The position numbers were made by a program, and so were the translations under genes. This document shows, piece after piece, positions 18,822 to 27,333 of a stretch of DNA of 64,000 bases (position 1 is the stretch's first letter; each line of letters begins with the position of its first letter). This DNA is from Tardiphaga robiniae. GTDB lineage: Bacteria; Pseudomonadota; Alphaproteobacteria; Rhizobiales; Xanthobacteraceae. The stretch spans positions 186,001 to 250,000 of the forward strand of contig NZ_LVYV01000001.1 of assembly GCF_001618955.1 (NCBI RefSeq), in the 5' to 3' direction. The notes below the pieces were generated by a model, which was not told the DNA's origin, searched no databases, and was given only the letters and a program-made list of their open reading frames with translations.

Positions 18822-20930
18822 TCACGCCGCCTCAGGCTCTTCCAACAACCCACGCCGCCGCAGCAGCGCATCCGGCGCGGGGGCACGGCCGCGGAACGCG
18901 ACATAGGCGGATTCCGGATCGACCGAGCCGCCCGACGAATAGATATCGTCATGCAGCCGCTTGGCCACCGCCGGGTCGAAGATGTTGCCGGCTTCCTCGA
19001 AGGCGCCGAATGCGTCCGCATCCATCACCTCGGACCACATATAGCTGTAATAGCCCGACGCGTAGTGATCCCCGGAGAAGATGTGACCGAACTGGGTCGG
19101 ACGATGGCGCAAGGCGATTTCCTCGGGCATGCCGATTTTCTCCAGCTCCTTCTTCTCGAAGGCGGCGACGTCCGCCGAGGCCGAAGCCGGCTGAGTGTGG
19201 AATTCGAGATCGATCAGCGCCGACGACACGAACTCTACCGTGGCAAAGCCCTGGTTGAATTTGCGGGCGGCGATGAAGCGCTTGAGCAGGTCGTCCGGCA
19301 GCGGCTCGCCGGTCTGGTAGTGCTTGGCGAAGGTCTGCAGCACCTGTGGCTGCTCCTGCCAGTGCTCATAGAGCTGCGACGGCAGTTCGACGAAGTCGGT
19401 GAAAACCGACGTCCCCGACAACGAGGGATAGATGACGTTGGACAGCATCCCGTGCAGGCCGTGGCCGAATTCATGGAACAGCGTGCGCGCATCGTCCGGC
19501 GACAGCAATGACGGCTGGCCGTCGGTGCCCTTGGCGAAGTTGCAGATATTCAGCACCAGCGGCGCGACGTCGCCGTCGAGCTTCTGCTGGTCGCGCAGCG
19601 AGGTCATCCAGGCGCCGGAGCGCTTCGACGGCCGGGCGAAGTAGTCGCCGTAGAAGATGGCCTTGAGCGCCCCCTTGGCATCCTTGACCTCCCACACGCG
19701 CACATCGGGATGCCAGACCGGCACGTCCTTGCGCTCAGCGAAGGTGATGCCGAACAAGCGCGTCGCGGTGTCGAATTGCGCCGCGATCATATGGTCGAGC
19801 GTGAGATAGGGCTTGATCGCCGCATCGTCGAAATTGGCGCGGCGCTGGCGCAGCTTTTCGGCGTAATAGCGCCAGTCCCAGGCGGCGAGCTTGAAATTGC
19901 CGCCCTCTTCCGCGATCAGTTCCTGCAGTGCGTCGCGATCGGCCAGCGCCCGAGCTCGTGCCGGCTTCCAGACCCGTTCCAGCAGGCCGCGCACGGCCTC
20001 CGGCGTCTTGGCCATGGAATCCTCCAGCCGATACGCCGCGAAGGTCGGGAACCCCAGGATCTTCGCGGTCTCCTCGCGCAGCTTCAGGATTTCGACGATG
20101 GTCTCGTTATTGTCGTTGGCATTGCCGTTGTTGCCGCGCTGGATGAAGGCCTTGTAGGCCTTCTCGCGCAGATCGCGCCGCGTCGAGCTCTTCAGGAACG
20201 GTTCCATCGACGAGCGTGACGTCGTGATGATGGCCTTGCCAGTCATGCCGCGCTCGTCCGCCGAGGCCTTGGCCGAAGCAACGAAGCTCTCGGCGAGCCC
20301 ATCCAGATCGCCTTCGCCGAGCTCCATGAACCATTCCTGCTCGTCGCCGAGCAGATGATGGCTGAAACTGGTGCCGAGATGCGCCAGCCGCTCGTTGATC
20401 TCGGCCATCCGCGCCTTGGCGGCCTCGTCGAGGCCGGCACCTGAACGGTGGAAGCGGGTATAGGTCCGCTCCAGAAGGCGCATCTGCTCGGTGGTGAGGC
20501 CAAGCTCGGCGCGCTTGTCGTGCAGCGCCACGATGCGGCCGAACAGCACAGCGTTCATCATGATCGGATTCCAGTGCCGCGCCATCCGCGACGACACGTC
20601 CTTGTCGATCTCCAGAATCGCCGGATTGGAATGCGCCGACACCAGATCGTAGAACACCGACGCCACACGGCTGAGCAGCTTGCCGGAGCGCTCCAGCGCC
20701 GTGATCGTGTTGGCGAAGTCGGGCACGGCCGGATCGTTCACGATCGCGGCAATCTCGGCCGAATGGTCGAAAAACGCCTGTTCGAAGGCCGGCATGAAGT
20801 GCTCGGGCTTGATCTCGTCGAATGGCGGGGTCTCGAACGGGGTCTGCCATGCCTTCAACAAAGGATTCGCTTTCAGGAGCGGATTTTCGAGACCTTTCGA
20901 CGCAACCGGCGAGACCGACGTTTCTGACAT
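18822..20930 (-). CDS. M3-family metallopeptidase (oligopeptidase A / dipeptidyl carboxypeptidase type)
   Basis: A 702-residue cytoplasmic zinc peptidase. The zinc site H-E-F-G-H is in TLFHEFGHGLHGML near residue 485, with the downstream Glu and the Y-S-Y-M-W-S-E-V-M-D-A-D-A-F segment near 635 that is typical of the Dcp/OpdA branch. No signal peptide is seen. It degrades short peptides, including cleaved signal peptides in the OpdA case; the sequence does not settle Dcp versus OpdA. The extreme N terminus contains a short tandem duplication (NPLLKA twice, about residues 17-28) not expected from the family. Confidence 0.9.
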   Translation of the reverse strand: MSETSVSPVASKGLENPLLKANPLLKAWQTPFETPPFDEIKPEHFMPAFEQAFFDHSAEIAAIVNDPAVPDFANTITALERSGKLLSRVASVFYDLVSAHSNPAILEIDKDVSSRMARHWNPIMMNAVLFGRIVALHDKRAELGLTTEQMRLLERTYTRFHRSGAGLDEAAKARMAEINERLAHLGTSFSHHLLGDEQEWFMELGEGDLDGLAESFVASAKASADERGMTGKAIITTSRSSMEPFLKSSTRRDLREKAYKAFIQRGNNGNANDNNETIVEILKLREETAKILGFPTFAAYRLEDSMAKTPEAVRGLLERVWKPARARALADRDALQELIAEEGGNFKLAAWDWRYYAEKLRQRRANFDDAAIKPYLTLDHMIAAQFDTATRLFGITFAERKDVPVWHPDVRVWEVKDAKGALKAIFYGDYFARPSKRSGAWMTSLRDQQKLDGDVAPLVLNICNFAKGTDGQPSLLSPDDARTLFHEFGHGLHGMLSNVIYPSLSGTSVFTDFVELPSQLYEHWQEQPQVLQTFAKHYQTGEPLPDDLLKRFIAARKFNQGFATVEFVSSALIDLEFHTQPASASADVAAFEKKELEKIGMPEEIALRHRPTQFGHIFSGDHYASGYYSYMWSEVMDADAFGAFEEAGNIFDPAVAKRLHDDIYSSGGSVDPESAYVAFRGRAPAPDALLRRRGLLEEPEAA

Positions 20931-21061
20931 AAGAAATCCTGCTTAGAAGCCCATCGAATGCGTCGATCTATACCACGCGATGGGGCTTTTTTGGGCCCTT
21001 TAGTGCTTGCCGCAGCAGGCTTTTTCGGAGAGATTGCGGCCCGAAACAGGACCTTGAGATT

Positions 21062-21313
21062 ATGACCACCTCTACCGCCCCCCGCCGCATCTACTGGCCC
21101 AGCGTCATCACCGTCATCTCGGCGGCGATCCTGATCGGCGCGGAAGTGTTCGGCGCCGCCTTCGCGGGCGGCTGGGCGCTGTCGATCCTGTTCGGCCTCT
21201 CCACCACCGGCGAGCACATCCTGCAGGTCTGCCTGTTCCTGTGCGGCGTCGCCATCATGGTGGCCTTCCTGCGCACCGCCGCACGGATCGAGCCGTTCAC
21301 CCGCCGCGGCTGA
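21062..21313 (+). CDS. Small two-helix membrane protein of unknown function
   Basis: An 83-residue protein with two clear membrane segments (about residues 14-36, VITVISAAILIGAEVFGAAFAGG; about 50-68, ILQVCLFLCGVAIMVAFL) and a basic C terminus. I do not recognise a named family, though short conserved membrane proteins of this kind are common in Bradyrhizobiaceae. It lies alone, divergent from the M3 peptidase gene; coding is supported by the third-position GC bias and the clean ATG, but no ribosome-binding site stands out. Confidence 0.7.
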   Translation: MTTSTAPRRIYWPSVITVISAAILIGAEVFGAAFAGGWALSILFGLSTTGEHILQVCLFLCGVAIMVAFLRTAARIEPFTRRG

Positions 21314-21359
21314 TCGCTGCGCGCCCGCGCTGCTCCACTCTCCGGCTTCCTCACACTCA

Positions 21360-21494
21360 ACTGTCATCGCCCAGCCAGGCGCGAAATTGCGTGCTTGAAT
21401 TGGGCGCCCCAGTAACCGGCGCAGTTCGCGATTCGTCGCTGGCTACAGCGTTTACGGGATCCTCCCCTCTCGCGGAGGATGACAACCGAGAGCG
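21360..21494. repeat. Probable degenerate intergenic repeat
   Basis: The stretch begins ACTGTCATCGCCCAGCC and ends with GGATCC-TCC...CGCGGAGGATGACA, matching the general form of bradyrhizobial intergenic repeats in which GTCATC and GATGAC ends face each other. Pairing is imperfect, so this is a weaker call than the other repeats. Together with the following leader it explains much of the 877 bases without a gene between 21313 and 22191. Confidence 0.4.
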
Positions 21495-21849
21495 AGATGA
21501 CAGCAGGACGAGAGGACGACTACAGAACCATGACGCTGGTGTAGTTCAGCGCTCCGAGCCAGCCTCAAACCACTCCAATTCCTTAACCGAACTTAACATC
21601 CGTTCATGTTGAGCGCGCTGAGTGCGTCTCGTTTGCAACGCTGCGCGATGGCGTTGAATAAAATGCCCCGCAGCCCAAAAAAATTGTTGCGTACCAGGGT
21701 CAAAGAACCTATTTCCGGTCTTGCCCAATTTCGCACGTGCCTGTGGTCGTGTGTCAGTCGGTAGGTATCCGGACAAGAGGCCGGACAGCCGCCAAGGGAT
21801 GAAGAAGCCGAGGGTCGTTCGCGGAGTTTTGCGAAAGGCCAGCATCTCT

Positions 21850-22190
21850 CTCCAGAGATGCCGTTGAAGGTGACTTTGTTCTTTGCAACCGTGACTGGCA
21901 GCCGGAGGCGAACCGGCGCACCTCGTTCTCAACGGGGGACGCGACTTAAAGCAACGACGGAGCGGGCTTTTTTGGTCTCTGCTGGCTTTCCAACAGCCAG
22001 CGCGAATACCGAAGAGGCTTGTCCTTCATTGCCAGGTGTGCGGTAGGGTCACTCCCAACCAATCCACGGCAGCACTTACGGTCTGTACTTTTGGCTTTGC
22101 CACGCCTCCATCGCGTGTCTGGGTCCGAAAGCGCTGAACCGTCATCATTTTTTGAACGTGTCCCCGAGTCGGGCCGTTTGGGAGAGTGCT
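21850..22190 (+). ncRNA. Candidate speF-type 5' leader of ornithine decarboxylase
   Basis: Rhizobiales ornithine decarboxylase genes are known to carry a long conserved leader, the speF RNA motif. Here roughly 340 bases directly before the decarboxylase start are non-coding but structured-looking: GAGG...CCTC near 21905-21930, a GC-rich segment ending GGGC-TTTTTT at 21963-21970, and a GCTGGC/GCCAGC hairpin at 21981-22001. Gene identity, position and length fit the motif; I could not align to the Rfam consensus, and the boundaries are approximate. No clear gene is present on either strand. Confidence 0.5.
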
Positions 22191-23333
22191 ATGACCGAAC
22201 GTATTCAGGAATTCCTCCGCGCCCGCCGCAACGAGGGCACCGACGTCGAGCCGTGTCTCGTCGTCGACCTCGAAGTCGTGCGCGACAACTTCCAGAGCTT
22301 TGCGAAGGCTTTGCCCGACAGCCGCGTGTTCTATGCGGTGAAGGCAAATCCGGCGCCGGAAGTGCTGTCGCTGCTGGCCTCGATGGGCTCGTGCTTCGAC
22401 TGCGCGTCGGTGCAGGAAATCCAGATGGCGCTCGACGCTGGCGCCACGCCGGACCGCATCTCCTTCGGCAACACCATCAAGAAGGAACGCGACATCGCGC
22501 GCGCCCACGCGCTCGGCATCGGCCTGTTCTCGGTCGACTGCGCCGCCGAGGTCGAGAAGATCGCGCGCGCCGCTCCCGGCGCCCGCGTGTTCTGCCGCAT
22601 CCTCTACGATTGCGCCGGAGCCGAGTGGCCGCTGTCGCGCAAGTTCGGCTGCGATCCGGAAATGGCTGTCGACGTGCTGGATCTCGCCAAGCGTCTTGGC
22701 CTGGAGCCCTATGGCATCTCGTTCCATGTCGGCTCGCAGCAGCGCAAGGTGAAGGCATGGGACCGTGCGCTGGCGATGGCCTCGTCGGTGTTCCGTGACT
22801 GTGCCGAGCGCGGGATCAACCTGTCCATGGTCAATATGGGCGGCGGCTTCCCGACCAAGTACCTCAAGGAAGTCCCGGCGGTCGTGCAGTACGGCCGTTC
22901 GATCTTCCGTGCGCTGCGCAAGCATTTCGGCAACGCGATCCCGGAGACCATCATCGAGCCGGGTCGCGGCATGGTCGGCAATGCCGGCATCATCGAAGCC
23001 GAAGTCGTTCTGATCTCGAAGAAGAGCGACGAGGACGATGTGCGCTGGGTGTATCTGGACATCGGCAAGTTCGGCGGTCTCGCCGAGACCATGGACGAGT
23101 CGATCCGCTACGCCATCAAGACGCCGCATGACGGCGCCGAGATGACGCCCTGCGTGCTCGCCGGCCCGACCTGCGATTCGGCCGACGTGATGTATGAGAA
23201 GCTGCCGTATCCGCTGCCCGTGACTCTCGAGATCGGCGACAAGCTGCTGATCGAAGGCACCGGCGCCTATACGTCGACCTACTCGGCAGTGGCGTTCAAC
23301 GGCTTCCCGCCGCTGCGCACGTTCCATATCTGA
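22191..23333 (+). CDS. speF: PLP-dependent ornithine decarboxylase (fold III)
   Basis: A 380-residue alanine-racemase-fold decarboxylase that makes putrescine from ornithine. Start ATG 22191 has GGAGAG at 22180-22185; the frame is open further upstream but without similarity. The PLP lysine is Lys51 in FYAVKANP, the glycine-rich phosphate loop is N-M-G-G-G-F-P-T-K near residue 220, EPGRG follows near 264, and the catalytic Cys is in GPTCDSAD near 327. Length and motifs match the eukaryotic-type ODC of alphaproteobacteria, some of which also use lysine. It is followed by two strong hairpins and, further on, by homospermidine synthase, which consumes putrescine. Confidence 0.92.
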   Translation: MTERIQEFLRARRNEGTDVEPCLVVDLEVVRDNFQSFAKALPDSRVFYAVKANPAPEVLSLLASMGSCFDCASVQEIQMALDAGATPDRISFGNTIKKERDIARAHALGIGLFSVDCAAEVEKIARAAPGARVFCRILYDCAGAEWPLSRKFGCDPEMAVDVLDLAKRLGLEPYGISFHVGSQQRKVKAWDRALAMASSVFRDCAERGINLSMVNMGGGFPTKYLKEVPAVVQYGRSIFRALRKHFGNAIPETIIEPGRGMVGNAGIIEAEVVLISKKSDEDDVRWVYLDIGKFGGLAETMDESIRYAIKTPHDGAEMTPCVLAGPTCDSADVMYEKLPYPLPVTLEIGDKLLIEGTGAYTSTYSAVAFNGFPPLRTFHI

Positions 23334-23359
23334 GCGTTGCATATCTGACGTCGCTCACT

Positions 23360-23383
23360 ATATCCGGCCTCTACCCCGGATAT
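23360..23383 (+). terminator. Hairpin after ornithine decarboxylase
   Basis: ATATCCGG and CCGGATAT form an 8-base-pair stem 27 bases after the stop. It lacks a T-run, but a stronger hairpin follows directly. Confidence 0.55.
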
Positions 23384-23392
23384 GACTAATCG

Positions 23393-23414
23393 GAGAGCCG
23401 GCCCGCCGGCTCTC
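23393..23414 (+). terminator. Strong hairpin after ornithine decarboxylase
   Basis: GAGAGCCGGC and GCCGGCTCTC are perfectly complementary over 10 base pairs with a two-base loop. No T-run follows. A third small stem (ACTCCGT/ACGGAGT) lies just before the GNAT gene, so this short space holds three palindromes. Confidence 0.6.
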
Positions 23415-23481
23415 ATCCCGTCACCTTCCAATTCTGGATGACAACACTCCGTGTGAAAAACGGAGTGGGGACCGACATGCC

Positions 23482-24081
23482 ATGACCGATCTGCACGAGA
23501 CCGCCACCAACAACACTGTTGCCATGTCCATCGCAGCCCCTTCGTACGAGATCCGTGCGGAACGTGGCTCCGACGTCGCCGCCCGTGAATCTCTGCTGGA
23601 TGTGTGCTTCGGCGCTTCGCGCCATGCCCGCACCTGCCAGCGACTGCGTGACGGACGACTGCCCGCCGAAGGCCTGGCCTTCTCGGCGGTGGTGCAAGGC
23701 AGGCTGGTCGGCACGATCAGGCTTTGGCATGTCGACGCCGGGGGCCGAGCTGCATTGATGCTCGGCCCCCTGGCGGTCGATCCGGGTGCCCGCGACCTTG
23801 GCCTTGGCGCCGCGTTGATGAATCACGCGATCGCCGAGGCCTCGGCGCGCGGCCATGGCGCCATCGTGCTGCTCGGCGACGCGCCCTATTACGCACGCTT
23901 CGGATTCACGGCGGACAGGATGGCCACGCTGGCGCTGCCCGGTCCGTTCGAGCGCGACCGCCTGCTCGGCCTTGAATTGAAGCCCGGTGCGCTGGATCGT
24001 GCCCGCGGCATCGTCCTGGCAAGTGGTAAACGGGTCCGCCGCGGGGCTGCCGAGTTCCAGCCACTGGCCGACGTGGCTTGA
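23482..24081 (+). CDS. GNAT N-acetyltransferase, YhbS-like
   Basis: A 199-residue protein with one GNAT domain: strand 4 and acetyl-CoA loop as LGPLAVDPGARDLGLGAALM (about residues 93-113) and the C-terminal Y-Y-A-R-F-G-F motif (about 134-140) typical of the YhbS/COG3153 group. It transfers an acetyl group to an unknown amine. Its position directly after ornithine decarboxylase makes a polyamine substrate an attractive guess, but YhbS-group members are not known spermidine acetyltransferases and the hairpins between the genes argue for a separate transcript. Confidence 0.82.
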   Translation: MTDLHETATNNTVAMSIAAPSYEIRAERGSDVAARESLLDVCFGASRHARTCQRLRDGRLPAEGLAFSAVVQGRLVGTIRLWHVDAGGRAALMLGPLAVDPGARDLGLGAALMNHAIAEASARGHGAIVLLGDAPYYARFGFTADRMATLALPGPFERDRLLGLELKPGALDRARGIVLASGKRVRRGAAEFQPLADVA

Positions 24082-24134
24082 TTTGACCGCCAATAACCGG
24101 CATTGCGAGGCCTGTCGTGCACGAGGGCCCTGCC

Positions 24135-24521
24135 ATGACCCGCCGTCTGATTTCCACCGGATCGCCATTCGAGAAGACCGCCGGCTATAGCCGCGCAGTG
24201 ATCGATGGCGACTTCGTTTTCGTCGCCGGCACAACCGGCTACGACTACACCACGATGATGCTGCCTGCAGATATCACCGCGCAGGCACAGAACTGCTTCA
24301 AGACCATCGGTGCGACGCTGACCGAGGCCGGCTTCGCCATGGCCGATATCGTGCGCGCAACCTACTACATCACCGAGGCCCGGGACGCCGACGCTGTGTT
24401 CGCCGTCTGCGGCGAACATCTCGGCGAGATCAGACCCGCGGCCACACTCCTCGTGGTCGCCGGGCTCTACAAGCCCGAAATGAAGATCGAAATCGAAGTC
24501 ACCGCGAAACGGCGCAGCTGA
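24135..24521 (+). CDS. RidA/YjgF-family protein
   Basis: A 128-residue protein of the Rid superfamily, starting at ATG 24135 (MTRRLISTGSPFEKTAGYSRA). Rid proteins trim enamine/imine intermediates made by PLP enzymes. The catalytic Arg of archetypal RidA is expected in the segment near residue 100; here the region reads EIRPAATLLVVAGL, so an Arg is present (IRPA), in agreement with active members. The start of the domain (GSPFEKTAGYSRAV) is closer to the Rid4-7 subgroups than to RidA proper. It lies 53 bases after the GNAT gene and near a PLP decarboxylase. Confidence 0.82.
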   Translation: MTRRLISTGSPFEKTAGYSRAVIDGDFVFVAGTTGYDYTTMMLPADITAQAQNCFKTIGATLTEAGFAMADIVRATYYITEARDADAVFAVCGEHLGEIRPAATLLVVAGLYKPEMKIEIEVTAKRRS

Positions 24522-24683
24522 TCGTCAACCGCGCGTCAGGCACACCCGTTGGACGTTGCTGCTATCAACGGCGCCATCGCCGGTTGACTTTCACCACAGG
24601 ATACATAGGTTTCGGCCATCATGACGAACCTGCCCCGCAACCGCTTACTGCTCCGCGCCGGTCACCTTCAAGCAGGAATGTGA

Positions 24684-24712
24684 CCCGGGCGCACGCGTGC
24701 GTGCGGTCCGGG
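24684..24712 (+). terminator. GC-rich hairpin between RidA and Rnk-like genes
   Basis: CCCGG and CCGGG (24684-24688 and 24708-24712) enclose an inner CGCAC/GTGCG stem. A T-containing stretch follows (CTTGTTCGATTT). It divides the 272-base gap between the RidA-like gene and the Rnk-like gene. Confidence 0.45.
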
Positions 24713-24793
24713 CTTGTTCGATTTCAGCATCCTCATCATTTTTTGGCATGCTCGGGCGCTTTGCGCGCCGGGCGTCATTTGGCTGTGAAACCC

Positions 24794-25198
24794 ATGATTC
24801 ATTCCCTTCGCACTGAGCTGCCGCCCATCACACTCCGCCGCAGTGACCGTGAGCGTCTCGGCGTGCTGGCCGACGCCGCTGCAGAGAAGTACCCTGTGAC
24901 CGCCGACTTTCTGGCCAGCGAAGTTGAGCGCGCGACGATCGTGCCTGACACTCATCCATTGCCCGAAATCGTCGGCATGGAGTCCAACGTGACGTTCCGC
25001 GACGATATCAGCGGGCAGGAAAAGCACGTCACACTGGTCTATCCGACCTCCGCCGACGTGGACGCCGGGCGAATTTCGGTGTTGACCCCGATCGGAGCCG
25101 CGCTTATCGGCCTTTCTGCGGGGCAGTCCATTACATTCGAGACGCCCTCGGGGGAACCACGTTCGCTGACCGTTCTCTGGGTCGGCATACGGCGCTGA
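24794..25198 (+). CDS. Rnk-like GreA/GreB-type C-domain protein
   Basis: A 134-residue protein from ATG 24794 (a GTG three codons earlier is possible). The N-terminal half is a short helical region (RSDRERLGVLADAAAEKYP), shorter than the GreA coiled coil; the C-terminal half (about 55-134) is a GreA/GreB FKBP-like fold: MESNVTFRDDISGQEKHVTLVYP, ...ISVLTPIGAALIGLSAGQSI, and a final V-L-W-V. This matches regulator of nucleoside diphosphate kinase (Rnk), which binds RNA polymerase without the transcript-cleavage role of GreA. Upstream in-frame sequence is non-coding in character. Confidence 0.85.
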   Translation: MIHSLRTELPPITLRRSDRERLGVLADAAAEKYPVTADFLASEVERATIVPDTHPLPEIVGMESNVTFRDDISGQEKHVTLVYPTSADVDAGRISVLTPIGAALIGLSAGQSITFETPSGEPRSLTVLWVGIRR

Positions 25199-25326
25199 GC
25201 TGCACTTAATACTGGCATCAAGATTTCATTCCCGAAATTTCATTCTGATGTCACATCGTCACTGTCCTTTCCCAACCGCGCACGACGCAGCGCGTTCATC
25301 TTGATCCTGTCTGGAGTTAGAAGCTG

Positions 25327-26772
25327 ATGTCCTCATCCCCCGCCTCGCCGATCTACGCGAAGATCACTGGCCCCATCGTGATCGTCGGCTTCGGCTCGAT
25401 CGGCAAAGGCATGGTGCCAATGATTGAGCGGCATCTCGACTACGACAAATCGCGCATCACCGTGCTCGACCCCAAGGACGAAGGCCGCAAGGCGCTGTGC
25501 GACAAGCATGGCCTGCGCTTCATCCAGCAGGGCCTCACCCGGGAGAATTATCGCGAACTGCTGACGCCGCTGCTCACCGAAGGCGGCGGCCAGGGCTTCT
25601 GTGTGAACCTGTCGGTCGATACCGGCTCGGTCGATATCATGGAGCTCTGCAACGAGCTTGGCGCGCTTTACATCGACACGGTCAACGAGCCCTGGCTCGG
25701 CTTCTATTTCGACGCCTCGAAGGGCGCCGAAGCGCGCTCCAACTACGCGTTGCGCGAAACGACGCTGGCCGCCAAGAAGGCGCGCAAGCCTGGCTCGACC
25801 ACAGCCGTCTCCTGCTGCGGCGCCAATCCCGGTATGGTCTCCTTCTTCGTCAAGCAGGCTTTGCTGAATGTCGCTTCCGACCTGAAGCTCAATGCCCCGC
25901 AACCGAAGACCAAGGCCGAATGGGCGGACCTGATGCGGCAGGCCGGCATCAAGGGCGTCCACATCGCCGAGCGCGACACGCAGCGCTCCAAGTCGCCGAA
26001 GCCGCCGGAGGTCTTCGTCAACACCTGGTCGGTCGAAGGCTTCCTCTCGGAAGGCGTGCAGCCGTCCGAACTCGGTTGGGGCACCCATGAAAAGTGGATG
26101 CCGGAAAATGCACACACCCACGAGGCCGGCTGCGGCGCTGCGATTTACCTGATGCAGCCCGGCGCCAACACCCGCGTGCGCACCTGGTGCCCGACCCGCG
26201 GCGCGCAATACGGCTTCCTCGTCACCCACAACGAGTCGATCTCGATCTCGGACTATTTCACGGTACGCGACGCGTCGGGCACCGCGGTGTTCCGGCCGAC
26301 CTGCCATTATGCCTATCATCCGGCGGACGATGCCGTGCTGTCGCTGCACGAGATGTTCGGCTCCGGCAAGATGCAGACGAAGCACCATATCCTCGACGAG
26401 AATGAAATCGTCGACGGCATCGACGAACTCGGTGTGCTGCTCTACGGCCACGGCAACAATGCCTACTGGTTCGGCTCGCAGCTCTCCATCGAGGAGACGC
26501 GCGAACTCGCGCCCTATCAGAACGCCACCGGCCTGCAGGTGACCTCGGCCGTGCTCGGCGGCATGGTCTGGGCGCTGGAGCATCCGAACGACGGCATCGT
26601 CGAGGCCGACGAGATCGACTTCGAGCGCTTGCTGGAAATCCAGACGCCCTATCTCGGCCCCGTGAAGGGTTACTACACCGACTGGACGCCGCTGGAAGGC
26701 CGCCCGGGCCTGTTCCCGGAAGATATCGACACGTCAGATCCGTGGCAGTTCAAGAACGTGCTGGTGCGGTAG
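25327..26772 (+). CDS. hss: Homospermidine synthase
   Basis: A 481-residue NAD-dependent enzyme that condenses two putrescines (or putrescine with spermidine) to homospermidine. It has an N-terminal Rossmann motif (IVGFGSIGKGM, about residues 21-31) and the saccharopine dehydrogenase-like body, with the conserved SCCGANPGMVSFF near 163 and ADEIDFERLLEIQTPYLGP near the C terminus. Length matches the bacterial Hss of alphaproteobacteria. It lies about 2 kb after ornithine decarboxylase, so the two supply the main polyamine of this group. A repeat element follows its stop by 12 bases. Confidence 0.93.
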   Translation: MSSSPASPIYAKITGPIVIVGFGSIGKGMVPMIERHLDYDKSRITVLDPKDEGRKALCDKHGLRFIQQGLTRENYRELLTPLLTEGGGQGFCVNLSVDTGSVDIMELCNELGALYIDTVNEPWLGFYFDASKGAEARSNYALRETTLAAKKARKPGSTTAVSCCGANPGMVSFFVKQALLNVASDLKLNAPQPKTKAEWADLMRQAGIKGVHIAERDTQRSKSPKPPEVFVNTWSVEGFLSEGVQPSELGWGTHEKWMPENAHTHEAGCGAAIYLMQPGANTRVRTWCPTRGAQYGFLVTHNESISISDYFTVRDASGTAVFRPTCHYAYHPADDAVLSLHEMFGSGKMQTKHHILDENEIVDGIDELGVLLYGHGNNAYWFGSQLSIEETRELAPYQNATGLQVTSAVLGGMVWALEHPNDGIVEADEIDFERLLEIQTPYLGPVKGYYTDWTPLEGRPGLFPEDIDTSDPWQFKNVLVR

Positions 26773-26783
26773 CGAACACTCCG

Positions 26784-26917
26784 CCCTCATCCTGAGGAGC
26801 AAATGGCGGCTGCATCTCGCAGCCGCCATTTGCGTCTCGAAGGATGGCCGCGGGCTTCGGCTCCGTGCCCTCATGGTTCGAGACGGCGCTGAAGAAGCGC
26901 CTCCTCACCATGAGGGT
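26784..26917. repeat. Inverted-repeat element copy A, with extra inner hairpin
   Basis: Ends CCCTCATCCTGAGGAG and CTCCTCACCATGAGGG are inverted with two mismatches. Shared internal words with copy B (27322) are TCTCGAAGGATGGCCG and TCATGGTTCGAGACGGCGC. In this copy the left inner arm is replaced by a perfect 14-base-pair hairpin, CAAATGGCGGCTGC (26800-26813) and GCAGCCGCCATTTG (26819-26832). It lies between hss and the GIY-YIG gene. Confidence 0.8.
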
Positions 26918-27003
26918 TGGGCTGCAGAGCAACTTGACAGTGCGAACGACTGCTCCATTCTCGAGATTGGAACTTTCAATTTCTCAGAAAATGGAGCCGA
27001 TCC

Positions 27004-27333
27004 ATGCTGGACGGTGCGTTTCTCTATATCGTGAGGTGTGCCGACGGGAGTTATTATATCGGCATCACACGCACCTCGCTCGACATCAGAATAGCCCAGC
27101 ACAACGCCGGCACCTTTCCCGGCTATACGTCTACACGCAGACCTGTCGAACTGTTGTATTCGCAATGGTTTGAGCGCATCACCGACGCAATCGAGAATGA
27201 GCGTAAACTCAAGCGCTGGAGCAGGGCGAAGAAAGAAGCGCTGATCCGTGGCGACTTCGCGATATTGAAGCAACTTGCTCGACGCAAGTTACCTCACTTA
27301 CGGAAACCACCACATGCTCAGCCCTCATCCTGA
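27004..27333 (+). CDS. GIY-YIG nuclease domain protein
   Basis: A 109-residue stand-alone GIY-YIG domain of the UPF0213/YhbQ type. Motif one is L-Y-I-V-R-C...Y-Y-I-G-I-T (residues about 7-23), followed by the conserved Arg in TSLDIRIAQHN and the metal-binding Glu in DAIENERKLKRW (about residue 64). Small single-domain GIY-YIG proteins are putative structure-specific nucleases, cellular role uncertain. The gene is enclosed by two copies of the same inverted repeat, and its last three codons and TGA stop lie within the right copy, which suggests the gene and repeats have travelled or decayed together. Confidence 0.88.
   Translation: MLDGAFLYIVRCADGSYYIGITRTSLDIRIAQHNAGTFPGYTSTRRPVELLYSQWFERITDAIENERKLKRWSRAKKEALIRGDFAILKQLARRKLPHLRKPPHAQPSS

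Noticed and set aside
21546-21932. 128-codon minus-strand frame in the long intergenic region before ornithine decarboxylase
   Set aside because: No recognisable domain, no good ribosome-binding site, and unusual residue composition; it overlaps the probable leader RNA.
22026-23342. 438-codon minus-strand frame opposite ornithine decarboxylase
   Set aside because: Shadow of a strongly conserved plus-strand enzyme; Arg/His/Asp-rich with no domain.
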